DNA of 64,000 bases from Roseobacter sp. MED193 (GCF_000152965.1 NZ_CH902583.1:1260017-1324016); one strand, 5' to 3'; numbered from the stretch's first letter, positions 53,862 through 63,323 are shown. Made by a program: numbers and translations. Notes: generated by a model not told the origin, from the sequence alone.

Positions 53862-54890
53862 CTACTCGATCGGAAGGTAGCGCCCGACATAGCCAAACAG
53901 GCCACGCGACAACGGTGTGGTGTCATAATAGACAAGATAGGGCTCGCGAGCTTCACGCACGTAATCCGTTATCTGGTCCAGCACCCGCTTGCGCTTGCGT
54001 CCAAACTTGTAGCGCAGGCGTATTCCAATGTTTGCAAATTCGGTGTTCGAAATACTGCCCGCATACCAACCGGAATAGGTGAATTCCAAGAATGTGTTCT
54101 GCGCAATTGGTGCCCCAAGACCAAGTGTATACACGCCCCACTGATCAACGTAATTTGGACTGAACCCAAGACTGCCAAACACCGAAAAGGGCTGTTCACT
54201 AAAGCGGGGTTTGAACCCATAGCGCGCTGAGACCCACATGTTCCCATTGCCAAAGTCCGAGTGATAAAAGTAATTCACCGCATCCAAGGTGAGACGCGGC
54301 CCTTCGTAGTGAACGCCAAGCGAACCGTGCCGGAGCAACCCGCGTTTCCAATAGGTTGCGTATATACTGGTTGCTTCTCCGGCCTGCCAAAGCCCCGCAA
54401 ACTGTTTGATTTTTGGCTCAAAATAATGTGTCTTGGCACGCTGATGCTCACCCGCGAACTGGAAATCGCCGAAGCTCAGTTCAAGCCCCAAAACACTATA
54501 ATCGCGTGCATACTGATAGTTGCTATTCACATCCCCCTGGATCGCATAGGCGCTGATGTTATCGGTCATATCTATGCCAAGGCTGTACTGTCTCACGTAG
54601 ACGTGCCCACCGTAACCCATTGCGATTGCTCTGTAGCCATGTGCTGCCAAACCAAAGCTGAGCCGCCCAACGGTGCCCTCCAGCGCGCCGTACCACCGAT
54701 TGCCACGTGTGGGGAATGTTGTCTTGCAGCTTGGCTTGGCACAGCGCGCATAGGTTCCAAAGTCAAGCTGCGCATAGTCGATCCATTTCGGGACAAAATC
54801 TTGCGCGACAGCCCGATTGGCCACCAAAGTTCCACACAGAACCAGCAACAAAACCAAAACGCGTGATAGTTGCTTCAGATAGCTATACAT
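53862..54890 (-). CDS. Predicted outer-membrane beta-barrel protein, function unknown
   Basis: 342 residues, not recognised. The ATG at 54890 follows GAGGGACC and starts a signal peptide (MYSYLKQLSRVLVLLLVLCG, ending RAVA); a frame opening at 55031 would cross a structured element. The mature part is rich in aromatic and Gly alternation typical of porin-like strands (YGALEGTVGRLSFGLAAHGY, MWVSARYGFKPRF, FLEFTYSGWYAGSISNTEFA, IGIRLRYKFGRKRKR). An early cysteine pair (CAKPSC) follows the mature start. The C-terminal YVGRYLPIE lacks the classical terminal Phe. It lies convergent to the Tad operon and divergent from the AAA+ gene. Confidence 0.65.
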   Translation of the reverse strand: MYSYLKQLSRVLVLLLVLCGTLVANRAVAQDFVPKWIDYAQLDFGTYARCAKPSCKTTFPTRGNRWYGALEGTVGRLSFGLAAHGYRAIAMGYGGHVYVRQYSLGIDMTDNISAYAIQGDVNSNYQYARDYSVLGLELSFGDFQFAGEHQRAKTHYFEPKIKQFAGLWQAGEATSIYATYWKRGLLRHGSLGVHYEGPRLTLDAVNYFYHSDFGNGNMWVSARYGFKPRFSEQPFSVFGSLGFSPNYVDQWGVYTLGLGAPIAQNTFLEFTYSGWYAGSISNTEFANIGIRLRYKFGRKRKRVLDQITDYVREAREPYLVYYDTTPLSRGLFGYVGRYLPIE

Positions 54891-55245
54891 TGTGGTCCCT
54901 CGCGGTTGCCCTCGCCCCATTGGGTACACTGGACTGTCTAAAATCAAATTAACCACGCTGGGCAGGTCGCGTACGGTAAGTGGCAGCGGGTAAGCCGCTT
55001 TATACGCCGCAAGACGGCGGCCGACTGCCACGATCCGGCGCGCAGCGACGATCCGAGACTTCCCACCGCTAGGCCCCCATCAAATCCTGTCGATCTTTTT
55101 CGAATCCGATCTAATCCGTCTCATCCACCGTCAAATTGCTTTCTACCTGCCTCAGTCTTGCCGCAGTGGTGAATAGACTGTTGCGCAAAGCCCCCTGGCC
55201 CTTTGGCAGGCACGGCGTCTAACGAACAGATAAGCAGGCCACCAG
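54891..55245. other. Divergent intergenic region with a folded element
   Basis: 355 bases between the barrel protein and the AAA+ ATPase genes. At 54980-55031, arms GTGGCAG and CTGCCAC (7 bp) enclose two smaller hairpins, GCGG/CCGC (54986-54998) and CGCCG/CGGCG (55005-55019), a three-way-junction-like layout. The rest shows no gene. Promoters for both neighbours are expected here. Confidence 0.45.
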
Positions 55246-56553
55246 ATGAACATGCAAAACAGCCCCGTCACTGCCCCGCCCACCCCAAAGGGACTGGAGC
55301 AGATGCAGCTGCCAATCGTGATGATGCGGGACATTCTGCTCAAGACGATCTTTCGCAAGAACGTCAATGTCGTCAGCGAAGTCGCCGAGGCCATCTGCCT
55401 GCCCATTCCGATAACACAAGAGCTGATCGATATGGCCCGCGAGCAGAAACTGCTGGAGGCCACGGGCACGCTCAACGCCAATAGTGGCAACGAAATGGGC
55501 TACCAGCTCACGGATGCAGGCAAGGCCCGCGCCCAGGATTCGCTGGCCCAGTCCGAGTATTTCGGCCCCATGCCCGTGCCGTTGGATGTCTACCGCGAAC
55601 AAATCGAACGCCAGTCGATCCGCAATATCATGGTGACCCGCAAGCAATTGGTCAGCGCCATGGGCCATCTGGTATTGCCTGACAGCCTGCTGGATCATTT
55701 GGGCCCAGCGGTCAGCGCGGGCCGTTCGATCCTGATGTATGGCCCGCCTGGCAACGGTAAATCCTCGATCTCCAACGGTATTCGCGATGCCCTGGGCGAT
55801 CACGTCTATGTGCCCCGCGCGATTGAATATGCCGGCCAGGTGATCACCGTCTATGACCCTATCGTGCATACGCTGATTGAAGAAGCGCCAGAAGATCCCA
55901 ACGCCATTCGCCGCCCCAAACGGTTCGACAGCCGCTATGTGAAATGTGAACGCCCCACCGTGATCACAGGCGGCGAGCTGACGCTGGATATGCTGGATCT
56001 GGTCTACAACCCCACTGCGCGCACCTATCAGGCACCCTTGCAACTAAAATCCGCAGGAGGCATCTTCATCGTCGATGACCTTGGCCGCCAGGCGGAACCG
56101 CCTCAGACCCTGGTCAACCGCTGGATTGTCCCTCTGGAAGAAAACAAAGATATCCTCGCCCTGCAATCGGGGGAGAAATTCGAAGTACCCTTTGACACGC
56201 TGGTGATCTTCTCAACCAACTTTCACCCCAATGAAATCTTTGACCAAGCGGCGCTGCGGCGGATCTTCTTCAAGATCAAGATCGACGGGCCAAACCAGGA
56301 AAACTTCCTCAAGATCTTTGCCATGGTGGCCCGCAAACGCGGCATGCCCCTGGAGGAGAGCGCCCTGGTACACCTGCTTAAGGCGAAGTACCCAACCATC
56401 GACAATACCTATGCCAATTATCAGCCGATCTTCTTGATTGATCAGATGATAGCGATCTGCGAGTTTGAAGGTATCCCCTATCAGATGTCGCCGGAACTGA
56501 TCGACCGTGCCTGGGCAAATATGTTTGTGAAAGACGAGCACATTGTAAAATGA
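55246..56553 (+). CDS. AAA+ ATPase with N-terminal winged-helix-like domain
   Basis: 435 residues, cytoplasmic, function unknown. Residues about 22-105 look like a winged helix (QLPIVMMRDILLKTIFRKNV; GYQLTDAGKARAQDSL). The AAA+ core has Walker A YGPPGNGKSSIS (165-176), Walker B GIFIVDDLGRQ (272-282), sensor-1 IFSTNFHP and an arginine pair at 338-339 (ALRRIFFKIKI). The core is distantly MoxR-like but of no named family I can identify. It overlaps the following secreted-protein gene by 4 bases (ATGA), so the two are translationally coupled. Genes like this are seen near secretion or pilus loci, but a role in the Tad system is inference from position. Confidence 0.8.
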   Translation: MNMQNSPVTAPPTPKGLEQMQLPIVMMRDILLKTIFRKNVNVVSEVAEAICLPIPITQELIDMAREQKLLEATGTLNANSGNEMGYQLTDAGKARAQDSLAQSEYFGPMPVPLDVYREQIERQSIRNIMVTRKQLVSAMGHLVLPDSLLDHLGPAVSAGRSILMYGPPGNGKSSISNGIRDALGDHVYVPRAIEYAGQVITVYDPIVHTLIEEAPEDPNAIRRPKRFDSRYVKCERPTVITGGELTLDMLDLVYNPTARTYQAPLQLKSAGGIFIVDDLGRQAEPPQTLVNRWIVPLEENKDILALQSGEKFEVPFDTLVIFSTNFHPNEIFDQAALRRIFFKIKIDGPNQENFLKIFAMVARKRGMPLEESALVHLLKAKYPTIDNTYANYQPIFLIDQMIAICEFEGIPYQMSPELIDRAWANMFVKDEHIVK

Positions 56554-57116
56554 AGACACCCGCTTTGGGCCATATCTGTGCAGCTGTCCTGGCAAGCCTG
56601 ACCGCCCTTGTGGCCTCTCTAGCCGCCGCCCAGACAGACCGGCAGGCCCTGGCTGCCCAGCTGGAAGCCGCAGGCTTTCATGAAACCGTAGAACGGCGGC
56701 ATGAAATACGCCTGAACCACTGTACCCTCACCACCTATGTCTATGAAGACTGGGAAGACCACGGCAAGGTTCTGTGGTCCTCGTTTCGGCTCAACCTGAA
56801 GGATTTGCAGCTGCAAGATCCAGACCACGACGGACGTCGCTTCACCTGGATCCCCGACTTCGTTCACGGAAAAGGGGGGGCCATCATGATATTCTCAATG
56901 GCAAAAGGGGCCGTTGCGCGCCACGAAATGGCCATGCGCCGCAATCCCAAACCGCCCTACACCCCCTCCCCCAGAGAGGGAGAGGATAGCTATATCTACA
57001 AGGATTCGACCCGTTTCTTTATCCTGCACGATATGCTGGAGAGCCCCCAGAAGCCGAGCCATTTCATTTCTCTGCTTGAGCAATACCGGCTCGAATACTG
57101 TTTCCCGCTTAGTTGA
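56550..57116 (+). CDS. Secreted hypothetical protein coupled to the AAA+ ATPase
   Basis: 188 residues, not recognised. A Sec signal peptide (LGHICAAVLASLTALVASLA, cut after AAAQ) precedes a mature domain of about 160 residues with polar beta-like stretches (HEIRLNHCTLTTYVYEDWED, VLWSSFRLNLKDLQLQDPD, RRFTWIPDFVHG) and a C-terminal HDMLESPQKPSHFISLLEQY. Two cysteines (about 58 and 185) could pair. Coupled by ATGA overlap to an ATPase in another compartment, so the pair may report on or control an envelope process. Confidence 0.7.
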   Translation: MKTPALGHICAAVLASLTALVASLAAAQTDRQALAAQLEAAGFHETVERRHEIRLNHCTLTTYVYEDWEDHGKVLWSSFRLNLKDLQLQDPDHDGRRFTWIPDFVHGKGGAIMIFSMAKGAVARHEMAMRRNPKPPYTPSPREGEDSYIYKDSTRFFILHDMLESPQKPSHFISLLEQYRLEYCFPLS

Positions 57117-57190
57117 TGCGCTACGGCAAAATCGCCCCGTTACCCGAGAGCCGATAGGTTCGGCGCGGATGCCGCCTGCCAATCGCTGCC

Positions 57191-57676
57191 TCACTGGCCT
57201 GCGCCAAACAACACATCAATCACCTGCATTTGCATCGCGCGCGTACCACCGGTGAGCTCCGCCATGGTGGTGCTACTGTCCGCCACCAGCCCAGCCGCAG
57301 TCAGCGCCTTCAGGCCTGCGTCCAGCTCCTGGCCGCTTAGCGCGATGACCGTTGCAACATCCGACTGCGCCACCGCCTGCATGACTTGTTGCACCGGACT
57401 ACCACCGCTGGAAACCGGCCAGAAGGACACCGCCAGGACCACGGCCCCTAGCCCCATGATACCCTTGGCCAGCGGACGCTTTAAGTAGGTGGTAAAGGGA
57501 CGCCAGTTCAGCAGCAGATGTGCCAGCACGCCAATCACCATCAGCCAGCCGCCCCATTCATGCAGCAGCTTGTTCAGCGTGCTATCCAAATGAAAGAACA
57601 TCAAAATCCCCGTCACTCCCATAAAAAGAAATGTCGCAACGGTCAAAGGCGTGGCCCAATTACGTAGGGTGGACAT
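57191..57676 (-). CDS. DUF4405 family membrane protein
   Basis: 161 residues. Three N-terminal membrane helices (WATPLTVATFLFMGVTGILM, HEWGGWLMVIGVLAHLLLNW, GIMGLGAVVLAVSFWPV) carry histidines in a pattern like cytochrome b561-type heme ligands (FFHLD, LLHEWGG, LAHLLLNWRPF). A soluble C-terminal part (about 80-160) is predicted periplasmic. Function unknown; heme binding is possible from the His spacing. The ATG at 57676 follows AGGAG. Convergent with the secreted-protein gene. Confidence 0.78.
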   Translation of the reverse strand: MSTLRNWATPLTVATFLFMGVTGILMFFHLDSTLNKLLHEWGGWLMVIGVLAHLLLNWRPFTTYLKRPLAKGIMGLGAVVLAVSFWPVSSGGSPVQQVMQAVAQSDVATVIALSGQELDAGLKALTAAGLVADSSTTMAELTGGTRAMQMQVIDVLFGAGQ

Positions 57677-58089
57677 CAGCAATGCTCCTGTATGTGTCTT
57701 GCTTTAAGTTTGGACGCAGCAGCGCCGAAATTCCGTCGCCTTTCTTCACAAAACAGATAAAAATCGGGGCGCTCCCTCTGCGCATCGAAACCTCAACCCC
57801 AAGCCATTTCAGCGCAGAAATGTAAGAGGCATTGGGGCCCATTTTGTGCATAGAGCCCAGCCTTCCGGACCCTGAAAAGCCCTCTGCCTTTGCTGGCGTT
57901 CTGAAATGATGGAACTACGAGCAACGCCCATAACGGATCCACATTCAGGCGTTCCCCTCGCTTATGCCTGTGGAAGGCAATCTGACGGCATGACAACCTG
58001 GATGTGGCGCCGCGTCACCTGCCCAGCCCCCGTTTGTTGCGCTAGGCTGACCATCAAAACAAGCTCAGAACCACCAAAAGGAGCCGCCT
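57677..58089. other. Intergenic region, no gene supported
   Basis: 413 bases between two divergently oriented genes. Several short open frames exist on both strands, but none has a ribosome-binding site plus recognisable protein. The right end holds the AAAAGGAGCC ribosome-binding site of the thioesterase gene. No repeats or strong hairpins seen. Confidence 0.5.
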
Positions 58090-58497
58090 TTGGAACAGCG
58101 CATTCGCGACAGCTTTGCCCGTCAAAGCATGATGGAGACCCTCGGAGCCACGATCGCCAGCATAACTCCCGGAGAGGTGGTGATCACCGCCCCCATCCTG
58201 GGCACAAGTCGCCAACAGCAGGGCTACGCGCATGCGGCACTGACCTTTGCAATCGGCGACAGCGCGGCAGGATATTCAGCACTGACGCTGCTGCCTGAGG
58301 AGCAAGAGGTAATGACGGCGGAGATCAAGGTGAACCTGTTGGCACCAGGCGCTGGGGACTATCTGCGTGCAACTGGTCGCGTCATCAAACCCGGCCGCCG
58401 CCTCGTTGTGGTCAGCGCCGAAGTTCACGCCGTCACCGAAGAGACGGAAAAACTCATTGCGGTGCTGCAGGGCACTATGATCCCTGTCTCGCTCTAA
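58090..58497 (+). CDS. PaaI-type hotdog thioesterase
   Basis: 135-residue hotdog-fold acyl-CoA thioesterase of the PaaI group; the acyl substrate is unknown. The central helix region QQQGYAHAALTFAIGDSAAG contains the usual HxxxxxxxxD/G-type active-site pattern, followed by MTAEIKVNLLAPGAGDYLRA and GRVIKPGRRLVVVSAEVHA. The start is TTG at 58090: AGGAG lies 7 bases upstream and no ATG lies earlier in frame. Confidence 0.9.
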   Translation: MEQRIRDSFARQSMMETLGATIASITPGEVVITAPILGTSRQQQGYAHAALTFAIGDSAAGYSALTLLPEEQEVMTAEIKVNLLAPGAGDYLRATGRVIKPGRRLVVVSAEVHAVTEETEKLIAVLQGTMIPVSL

Positions 58498-58509
58498 TGA
58501 AGATTCCCG

Positions 58510-59286
58510 CTACAAAACACCCGCGGCCTGCGCCGCAGCCTTGTAACTGCGGCTGACAGGAACGGGCTCGCCATCAGACATCTTGAGGACATCCCGCCCC
58601 TTTTGCCGGATATGTCCTCGTACCTGAGCGCGGCTGACCCAGTGGGAACGATGCACCCGCAGGCCGACATCGGCCAGTTCACTAGCTGCATCGCCCAGGC
58701 GCATCAACAGGGTCTCGCTACCCTTATCCGTGACCACCAATAGATAGTGATCCTGCGCCTCCAACCGGATTAGCGCGCCGCGTTTGTCCAGGGGCAGACG
58801 CCGTTGAAATAGAACCTCGGGGTTTGGGGGCGCTTGCGCTCCCCTCTCTGGCAGCTGATCCTTGGCGTCTGGCGCTGCCCCTCTGAGGGTGTTGGCAGCT
58901 AGGTGGCGGCGCCCGAGGAACACGGCGGCTTCGATCATCAAGACAACGCTGAGCGTCACCAGGGCCAAAAAGCCAAAATCCGCCCAGCCGCCCCACTGCG
59001 GAAATATCATCAGGTTCATGCCATGCGCCAGGGCGGCCAAGGCCAACCCATAGGGCAGCTGGCTGGCAAAGCGCAGGATTTGCGGCGCGCCCCGCAACAG
59101 ATGCAACTGCAGCCTGGTCAGCCCGATCGACACGCCCACAATGACCGCCCAATAGGCAATGCGACCGCCTAAACCCAGCCCCTCAAAAGTGCCAAAGGGG
59201 CCAGTGGCCGCAGCAAAAACCGTTAGCAATGCCCAGAGCAAGAACAGCGAGACCGCCATTGGTTTTTCACGCTTCGTGAATGACAT
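58510..59286 (-). CDS. Membrane-anchored LytTR-family transcription regulator
   Basis: 258 residues. About four membrane helices fill residues 10-125 (SLFLLWALLTVFAAATG, IAYWAVIVGVSIGLT, PYGLALAALAHGMNL, GFLALVTLSVVLMIEAAVFL). A linker leads to a C-terminal LytTR DNA-binding domain (about 160-255: IRLEAQDHYLLVVTDKGS, TLLMRLGDAASEL, LRVHRSHWVSRAQVRG). It would bind DNA from the membrane, sensing an unknown signal. The gene is divergent from the two membrane-protein genes at 59402-60325, which are plausible targets; LytTR regulators often control neighbouring membrane proteins. Confidence 0.88.
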   Translation of the reverse strand: MSFTKREKPMAVSLFLLWALLTVFAAATGPFGTFEGLGLGGRIAYWAVIVGVSIGLTRLQLHLLRGAPQILRFASQLPYGLALAALAHGMNLMIFPQWGGWADFGFLALVTLSVVLMIEAAVFLGRRHLAANTLRGAAPDAKDQLPERGAQAPPNPEVLFQRRLPLDKRGALIRLEAQDHYLLVVTDKGSETLLMRLGDAASELADVGLRVHRSHWVSRAQVRGHIRQKGRDVLKMSDGEPVPVSRSYKAAAQAAGVL

Positions 59287-59401
59287 TACGTCCCAAATCC
59301 CTGCATTTTACGAAGCCAGAACGTCTCTGGCGTAAATCACTTTGCTGATAGTGCATCGAATTTGCCATGGCTTGAGAACAGATATCAACCACGGACCCGA
59401 T

Positions 59402-59800
59402 ATGACTTTCTCACCGCTAGTTAACGCGCCTTTGCCGATACAGCTACATGCCTTCGCTGCCCTGGCCCTGATCCCGCTGACCATCACAATTTTCTCGCTA
59501 AAGCGCGGAAACCGCCTGCACCGGATCCTAGGCTGGACCTGGGTTTTATTGATCACTTGCGTTGCGCTCACCAGTTTCTGGATCCAAGAAATCCGCCTGA
59601 TTGGCGGCTTTAGCCCGATCCATTTGCTGTCAATCGGGACGCTGATCGCGCTTCTGGCGGCGGTCTTGGCCGCACGGCACCAGAGGATCCGCCAGCATCG
59701 CCAGGTGATGATTTGGATCACCTTTGCGGCCCTGATGGGTGCCGGTGCCTTTACCCTGCTTCCTGGTCGGCTGATGCACGCCGTCCTTTTTAGTCTTTAA
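59402..59800 (+). CDS. DUF2306-like small membrane protein
   Basis: 132 residues from the ATG at 59402 (MTFSPLVNAPLPIQLHAFAA). Four membrane helices. Conserved-looking histidines include LQLHAF-type (QLHAFAALALIPLTI), GNRLHRILGWTWVLLI, GGFSPIHLLSIGTLIALLA and RQHRQVMIWITFAALM, which match the heme-ligand-like pattern of DUF2306 proteins. Function unknown. Divergent from the LytTR regulator with 115 bases between, and followed by a second membrane protein after 15 bases. Confidence 0.75.
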   Translation: MTFSPLVNAPLPIQLHAFAALALIPLTITIFSLKRGNRLHRILGWTWVLLITCVALTSFWIQEIRLIGGFSPIHLLSIGTLIALLAAVLAARHQRIRQHRQVMIWITFAALMGAGAFTLLPGRLMHAVLFSL

Positions 59801-59815
59801 CCAAGGAATAGTTTG

Positions 59816-60325
59816 ATGGAATTCTTGACTGGCTTTCTGACCGGCATTTTTTACGGTGCCCCGCTCTGGATTTGGCCACTATTGCTCCTGCTCATCGCGC
59901 TGGGGCTGCACTGTAGCCGCAGGCGTGAAATGTCCATTCTGCCCTATTTTCTGATGCCGCTGATTGCCCTGACCAATGTGCCCACCCTGCTGGCGCAGCA
60001 CTCGGGCGAGCTGGCCTTTATGTCATGGGGTTTTGCCTACCTTGGTGGCATCGGTGGTGGTTTCTGGGTCCAGGGACGCTGGATCGTCGCCCGCAGAGGT
60101 CTGCGGGCCGAGGTCGCTGGGGAGTGGCTAAGTCTCACAGTGATGATGCTGCTGTTCTGGGCCAATTTCGCCAATGGCGCCCTGGCAGCAGTGCTACCGG
60201 AGCTGACAGCAGGGGTGACCTACCAGATCCTGTTTCCCGGCCTTCTGGGCCTCGCCTCTGGCAGTTTCCTTGGTCGACCGTTGCGCTTGGCCACCTGGCC
60301 CAACTCGACACCTTCCCTGGCCTAG
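59816..60325 (+). CDS. Hypothetical integral membrane protein
   Basis: 169 residues with about five hydrophobic segments (PLWIWPLLLLLIALGLHC, LMPLIALTNVPTLLAQ, FMSWGFAYLGGIGGGFW, WLSLTVMMLLFWANFANGAL, ILFPGLLGLASGSFLG). Not recognised. AAGGA lies 8 bases before the ATG at 59816. It probably forms an operon with the upstream DUF2306-like gene under possible control of the divergent LytTR regulator. A bidirectional terminator follows. Confidence 0.7.
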   Translation: MEFLTGFLTGIFYGAPLWIWPLLLLLIALGLHCSRRREMSILPYFLMPLIALTNVPTLLAQHSGELAFMSWGFAYLGGIGGGFWVQGRWIVARRGLRAEVAGEWLSLTVMMLLFWANFANGALAAVLPELTAGVTYQILFPGLLGLASGSFLGRPLRLATWPNSTPSLA

Positions 60326-60332
60326 TGCAAAA

Positions 60333-60357
60333 AAGGGCGCCCCTCAGGAGCGCCCTT
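60333..60357. terminator. Terminator hairpin between convergent genes
   Basis: Arms AAGGGCGC and GCGCCCTT with a 9-base loop, A-run on the left and TCTT on the right, serving the membrane-protein gene and folD. Confidence 0.75.
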
Positions 60358-60385
60358 CTTATGCAAGAATTCAGTGGCTACCAGT

Positions 60386-61288
60386 TCAGGCCGTCAGCCC
60401 TTCAGGCTCCGCCAGACCATTGGCGCGACAGCAGGCGGTCACGGTATTGGCCAACAGGCAGGCAATGGTCATCGGGCCGACACCACCGGGAACCGGCGTA
60501 ATGGCTCCAGCTCGCTCAGAGCAGCTGGCGAAGTCCACGTCGCCCACCAGTTTCATCCTACCTTCGCCCTTTTCTGGCGCAGGGATCCGGTTGATCCCAA
60601 CGTCGATGACAGTGGCGCCCTCTTTGATCCAGTCCCCTGGTACCATTTCAGGACGGCCCACAGCGGCAACCACGATATCGGCACGACGCACCACCTCTGC
60701 CAAATCCTTGGTGCGGCTATGTGCAATTGTAACTGTGCAGCTGTCACCCAGCAGCAGTTGTGCCATCGGCTTTCCAACGATGTTGGAGCGGCCAATCACC
60801 ACTGCATCCATACCCGAGAGACTGCCATGATAGTCCCGCAGCATCATAAGGCAGCCCAGCGGGGTGCAGGGCACCATGGCTTTCTGCCCCGTGCCCAACA
60901 GGCCCACGTTGGAGATGTGAAACCCGTCCACGTCCTTTTCTGGCGCGATCGAGTTGATGATCAGATCTTCGTTCAAATGACCCGGCAGCGGCAGCTGCAC
61001 CAGAATGCCATGCACCGCAGGGTCATTGTTCAGCTTGGTGATGACCGCCAGCAAATCCTCTTGTGAGGTATCGGCGTCCATCTTGTGCTCATAGGAGTTC
61101 ATGCCGACCTCAACAGTCTGCTTGCCCTTGGAGCGCACATAGACCTGAGAGGCAGGATCTTCGCCCACCAGAACCACGGCAAGACCCGGGGTGATGTCGT
61201 TTTCTTCTTTCAGCCGCGCAACATGGCCTGCCACTTTTTCCCGTACTGTGGCGGCGAAGGCTTTGCCGTCAATGATGTTTGCTGCCAT
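60386..61288 (-). CDS. folD: Bifunctional methylene-THF dehydrogenase / methenyl-THF cyclohydrolase
   Basis: 300-residue enzyme interconverting 5,10-methylene-, methenyl- and 10-formyl-tetrahydrofolate with NADP. Signatures: [20 protein letters not shown] with the catalytic Lys (SKGK), [16 protein letters not shown], then [11 protein letters not shown], the Rossmann motif [18 protein letters not shown] and [18 protein letters not shown]. The ATG at 61288 follows AGGAAG. It lies downstream of fhs on the same strand, so the two enzymes linking formate to methylene-THF are encoded side by side. Confidence 0.97.
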   Translation of the reverse strand: MAANIIDGKAFAATVREKVAGHVARLKEENDITPGLAVVLVGEDPASQVYVRSKGKQTVEVGMNSYEHKMDADTSQEDLLAVITKLNNDPAVHGILVQLPLPGHLNEDLIINSIAPEKDVDGFHISNVGLLGTGQKAMVPCTPLGCLMMLRDYHGSLSGMDAVVIGRSNIVGKPMAQLLLGDSCTVTIAHSRTKDLAEVVRRADIVVAAVGRPEMVPGDWIKEGATVIDVGINRIPAPEKGEGRMKLVGDVDFASCSERAGAITPVPGGVGPMTIACLLANTVTACCRANGLAEPEGLTA

Positions 61289-61414
61289 TGCATTCTTCCT
61301 TTTACCGCGCACCTCACGGCCCGCTTTTTACCGATATCACCCGTGGGATCTAGACCTCTGCCCGGATCGCAATGGGTGCGAAGGTCTCGCCCTTGGGCCC
61401 GGGTAGAAACTCAT

Positions 61415-61441
61415 GCGGCCCGAGAGACTGTCTCGGGCCGC
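61415..61441 (-). terminator. Hairpin between fhs and folD
   Basis: Perfect 11-bp stem GCGGCCCGAGA/TCTCGGGCCGC, 5-base loop, 20 bases past the fhs stop. Only a weak T-tail follows (GAGTTTC), so it may attenuate rather than fully separate fhs and folD. Confidence 0.65.
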
Positions 61442-61460
61442 AGATTGCGTGTTTTTGAGC

Positions 61461-63137
61461 TTAGAACAAGCCTTCGATCTGTCCATCTTCGTTCAGGTGG
61501 ATGTTTTCTGCCGCTGGGGTGCGGGGCAGACCCGGCATGGTCATGATCTCGCCGCAAACCGCAACGATGAAACCTGCCCCTGCCGAAAGGCGTACTTCGC
61601 GAACCGGAACCGAATGGCCAACAGGCGCGCCACGTAGGCTGGGGTCAGTCGAGAAGGAATACTGGGTTTTTGCCATGCAGACCGGCAGGTTCCCGTATCC
61701 TGCAGCTTCCCACTCTTTCAGCTGGTTGCGAATCTTGTTGTCGGCCAGCACTTCGTCCGCACGGTAGATACGCTTGGCGATGGTGTCGATCTTGTCGAAG
61801 AGTGACATGTCGTCAGGGTAGATCGGCGCAAAGTTGGCCGATCCGGTATCGACGATTTCAACAACCTTCTTGGCCAGATCCGCAGACCCTTCCGAGCCCA
61901 ACTCCCAGTGACGCGACAAAACCGCCTCAACGCCGTGGGTTTCGGCATAGGCTTTGACGGCCTGCACTTCGGCATCGGTATCGGTGACAAAGTGGTTGAT
62001 GGCGACAACAACGGGCACACCAAAGCTTTTGATGTTCTCGATGTGACGGCCCAGGTTGGCGCAGCCATTGTTGACGGCCTCGACATTTTCGGCCCCCAGA
62101 TCGGCCTTGGCAACGCCGCCGTTCATTTTCATCGCCCGCACGGTGGCGACCAAGACGACGGCTGAAGGCGCGATATCGGCCTTGCGGCATTTGATGTTCA
62201 TAAATTTCTCAGCGCCAAGGTCCGCCCCAAAGCCCGCTTCGGTCACAACGTAGTCGCAGACTTTCATCGCGGTTTTGGTGGCGATGACCGAGTTACAGCC
62301 ATGGGCGATATTGGCGAAAGGACCGCCATGCACAAAGGCCGGGTTGTTTTCTAGGGTCTGCACTAGGTTAGGCTGCATCGCGTCTTTCAGCAGCACGGTC
62401 ATTGCACCTTCGGCCTTGATGTCGCGGCAGTAAACAGCGGTCTTGTCGCGGCGATAGGCCACAATGATGTCGCCCAGGCGCTTTTCAAGATCCTTCAGAT
62501 CAGTGGCCAGACAGAGAATCGCCATGACCTCGGAGGCCACGGTGATGTCAAATCCGGTTTCACGGGGGAAGCCGTTGGACACGCCCCCAAGAGAAGCGGT
62601 AATCTGACGCAGAGCCCGGTCGTTCATGTCAACCACACGGCGCCAGGCCACGCGGCGAATGTCGATCTCGCATGCGTTACCCCAGTAGATGTGGTTGTCG
62701 ATCATCGCAGAAAGCAGCGAATGTGCCGAGGTGATCGCATGGAAGTCACCGGTGAAGTGGAGGTTCATTTCCTCCATGGGCACGACCTGCGCATAGCCAC
62801 CACCAGCAGCGCCGCCCTTCATGCCGAAGTTCGGGCCCAGGCTTGCTTCGCGAATACAGACCATGGCGTTTTTGCCAATGCGGTTCAGACCATCGCCCAG
62901 ACCCACGGTTGTAGTGGTCTTGCCTTCGCCTGCGGGTGTTGGGTTGATCGCGGTGACAAGGATCAGCTTGCCGTCTGTGCGATCCTGAACCGAGTTGATG
63001 AAGTCCTGGCTGACCTTGGCCTTGTCGTGACCATAGGGCAGCAGATCATCGCTGGAGATGCCAATCTTGGCACCGATTTCCTGGATCGGGAGCTTATTCG
63101 CCTCGCGGGCGATCTCGATGTCACTCTTGTAGCTCAT
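61461..63137 (-). CDS. fhs: Formate--tetrahydrofolate ligase
   Basis: 558-residue ATP-dependent enzyme forming 10-formyl-THF from formate and THF, or working in reverse in one-carbon oxidation. The P-loop is [18 protein letters not shown] (about residues 67-84). Further signatures: [60 protein letters not shown] and [24 protein letters not shown] precedes the ATG. In Roseobacter-group bacteria Fhs with FolD is commonly used to oxidise methyl groups from DMSP and methylated amines; that role here is inference. Confidence 0.97.
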   Translation of the reverse strand: MSYKSDIEIAREANKLPIQEIGAKIGISSDDLLPYGHDKAKVSQDFINSVQDRTDGKLILVTAINPTPAGEGKTTTTVGLGDGLNRIGKNAMVCIREASLGPNFGMKGGAAGGGYAQVVPMEEMNLHFTGDFHAITSAHSLLSAMIDNHIYWGNACEIDIRRVAWRRVVDMNDRALRQITASLGGVSNGFPRETGFDITVASEVMAILCLATDLKDLEKRLGDIIVAYRRDKTAVYCRDIKAEGAMTVLLKDAMQPNLVQTLENNPAFVHGGPFANIAHGCNSVIATKTAMKVCDYVVTEAGFGADLGAEKFMNIKCRKADIAPSAVVLVATVRAMKMNGGVAKADLGAENVEAVNNGCANLGRHIENIKSFGVPVVVAINHFVTDTDAEVQAVKAYAETHGVEAVLSRHWELGSEGSADLAKKVVEIVDTGSANFAPIYPDDMSLFDKIDTIAKRIYRADEVLADNKIRNQLKEWEAAGYGNLPVCMAKTQYSFSTDPSLRGAPVGHSVPVREVRLSAGAGFIVAVCGEIMTMPGLPRTPAAENIHLNEDGQIEGLF

Positions 63138-63323
63138 GGCCTGGTTCCTGAATGTGAGAATACAAACACCGACTTTGATGTGCCGGATCTGTTCCAGATT
63201 TAGTCAGAATGCGGCAATTCGCGCGCGTGATTTCCGACATTATCCGGCCATGAAGCGGCGTCGAGGCAAAGATTGAGGGGACGAAAGTCGCCAAAACGAA
63301 AGTTCTGTACCCGATGGGTTGCC

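Noticed and set aside
55219..56043. A 274-codon minus-strand open frame opposite the AAA+ ATPase
   Set aside because: The opposite strand carries Walker A and B motifs; this frame has none and no start signal.
63138..63323. A folate or other riboswitch upstream of fhs
   Set aside because: No recognisable aptamer core; only weak, unspecific pairing could be drawn.
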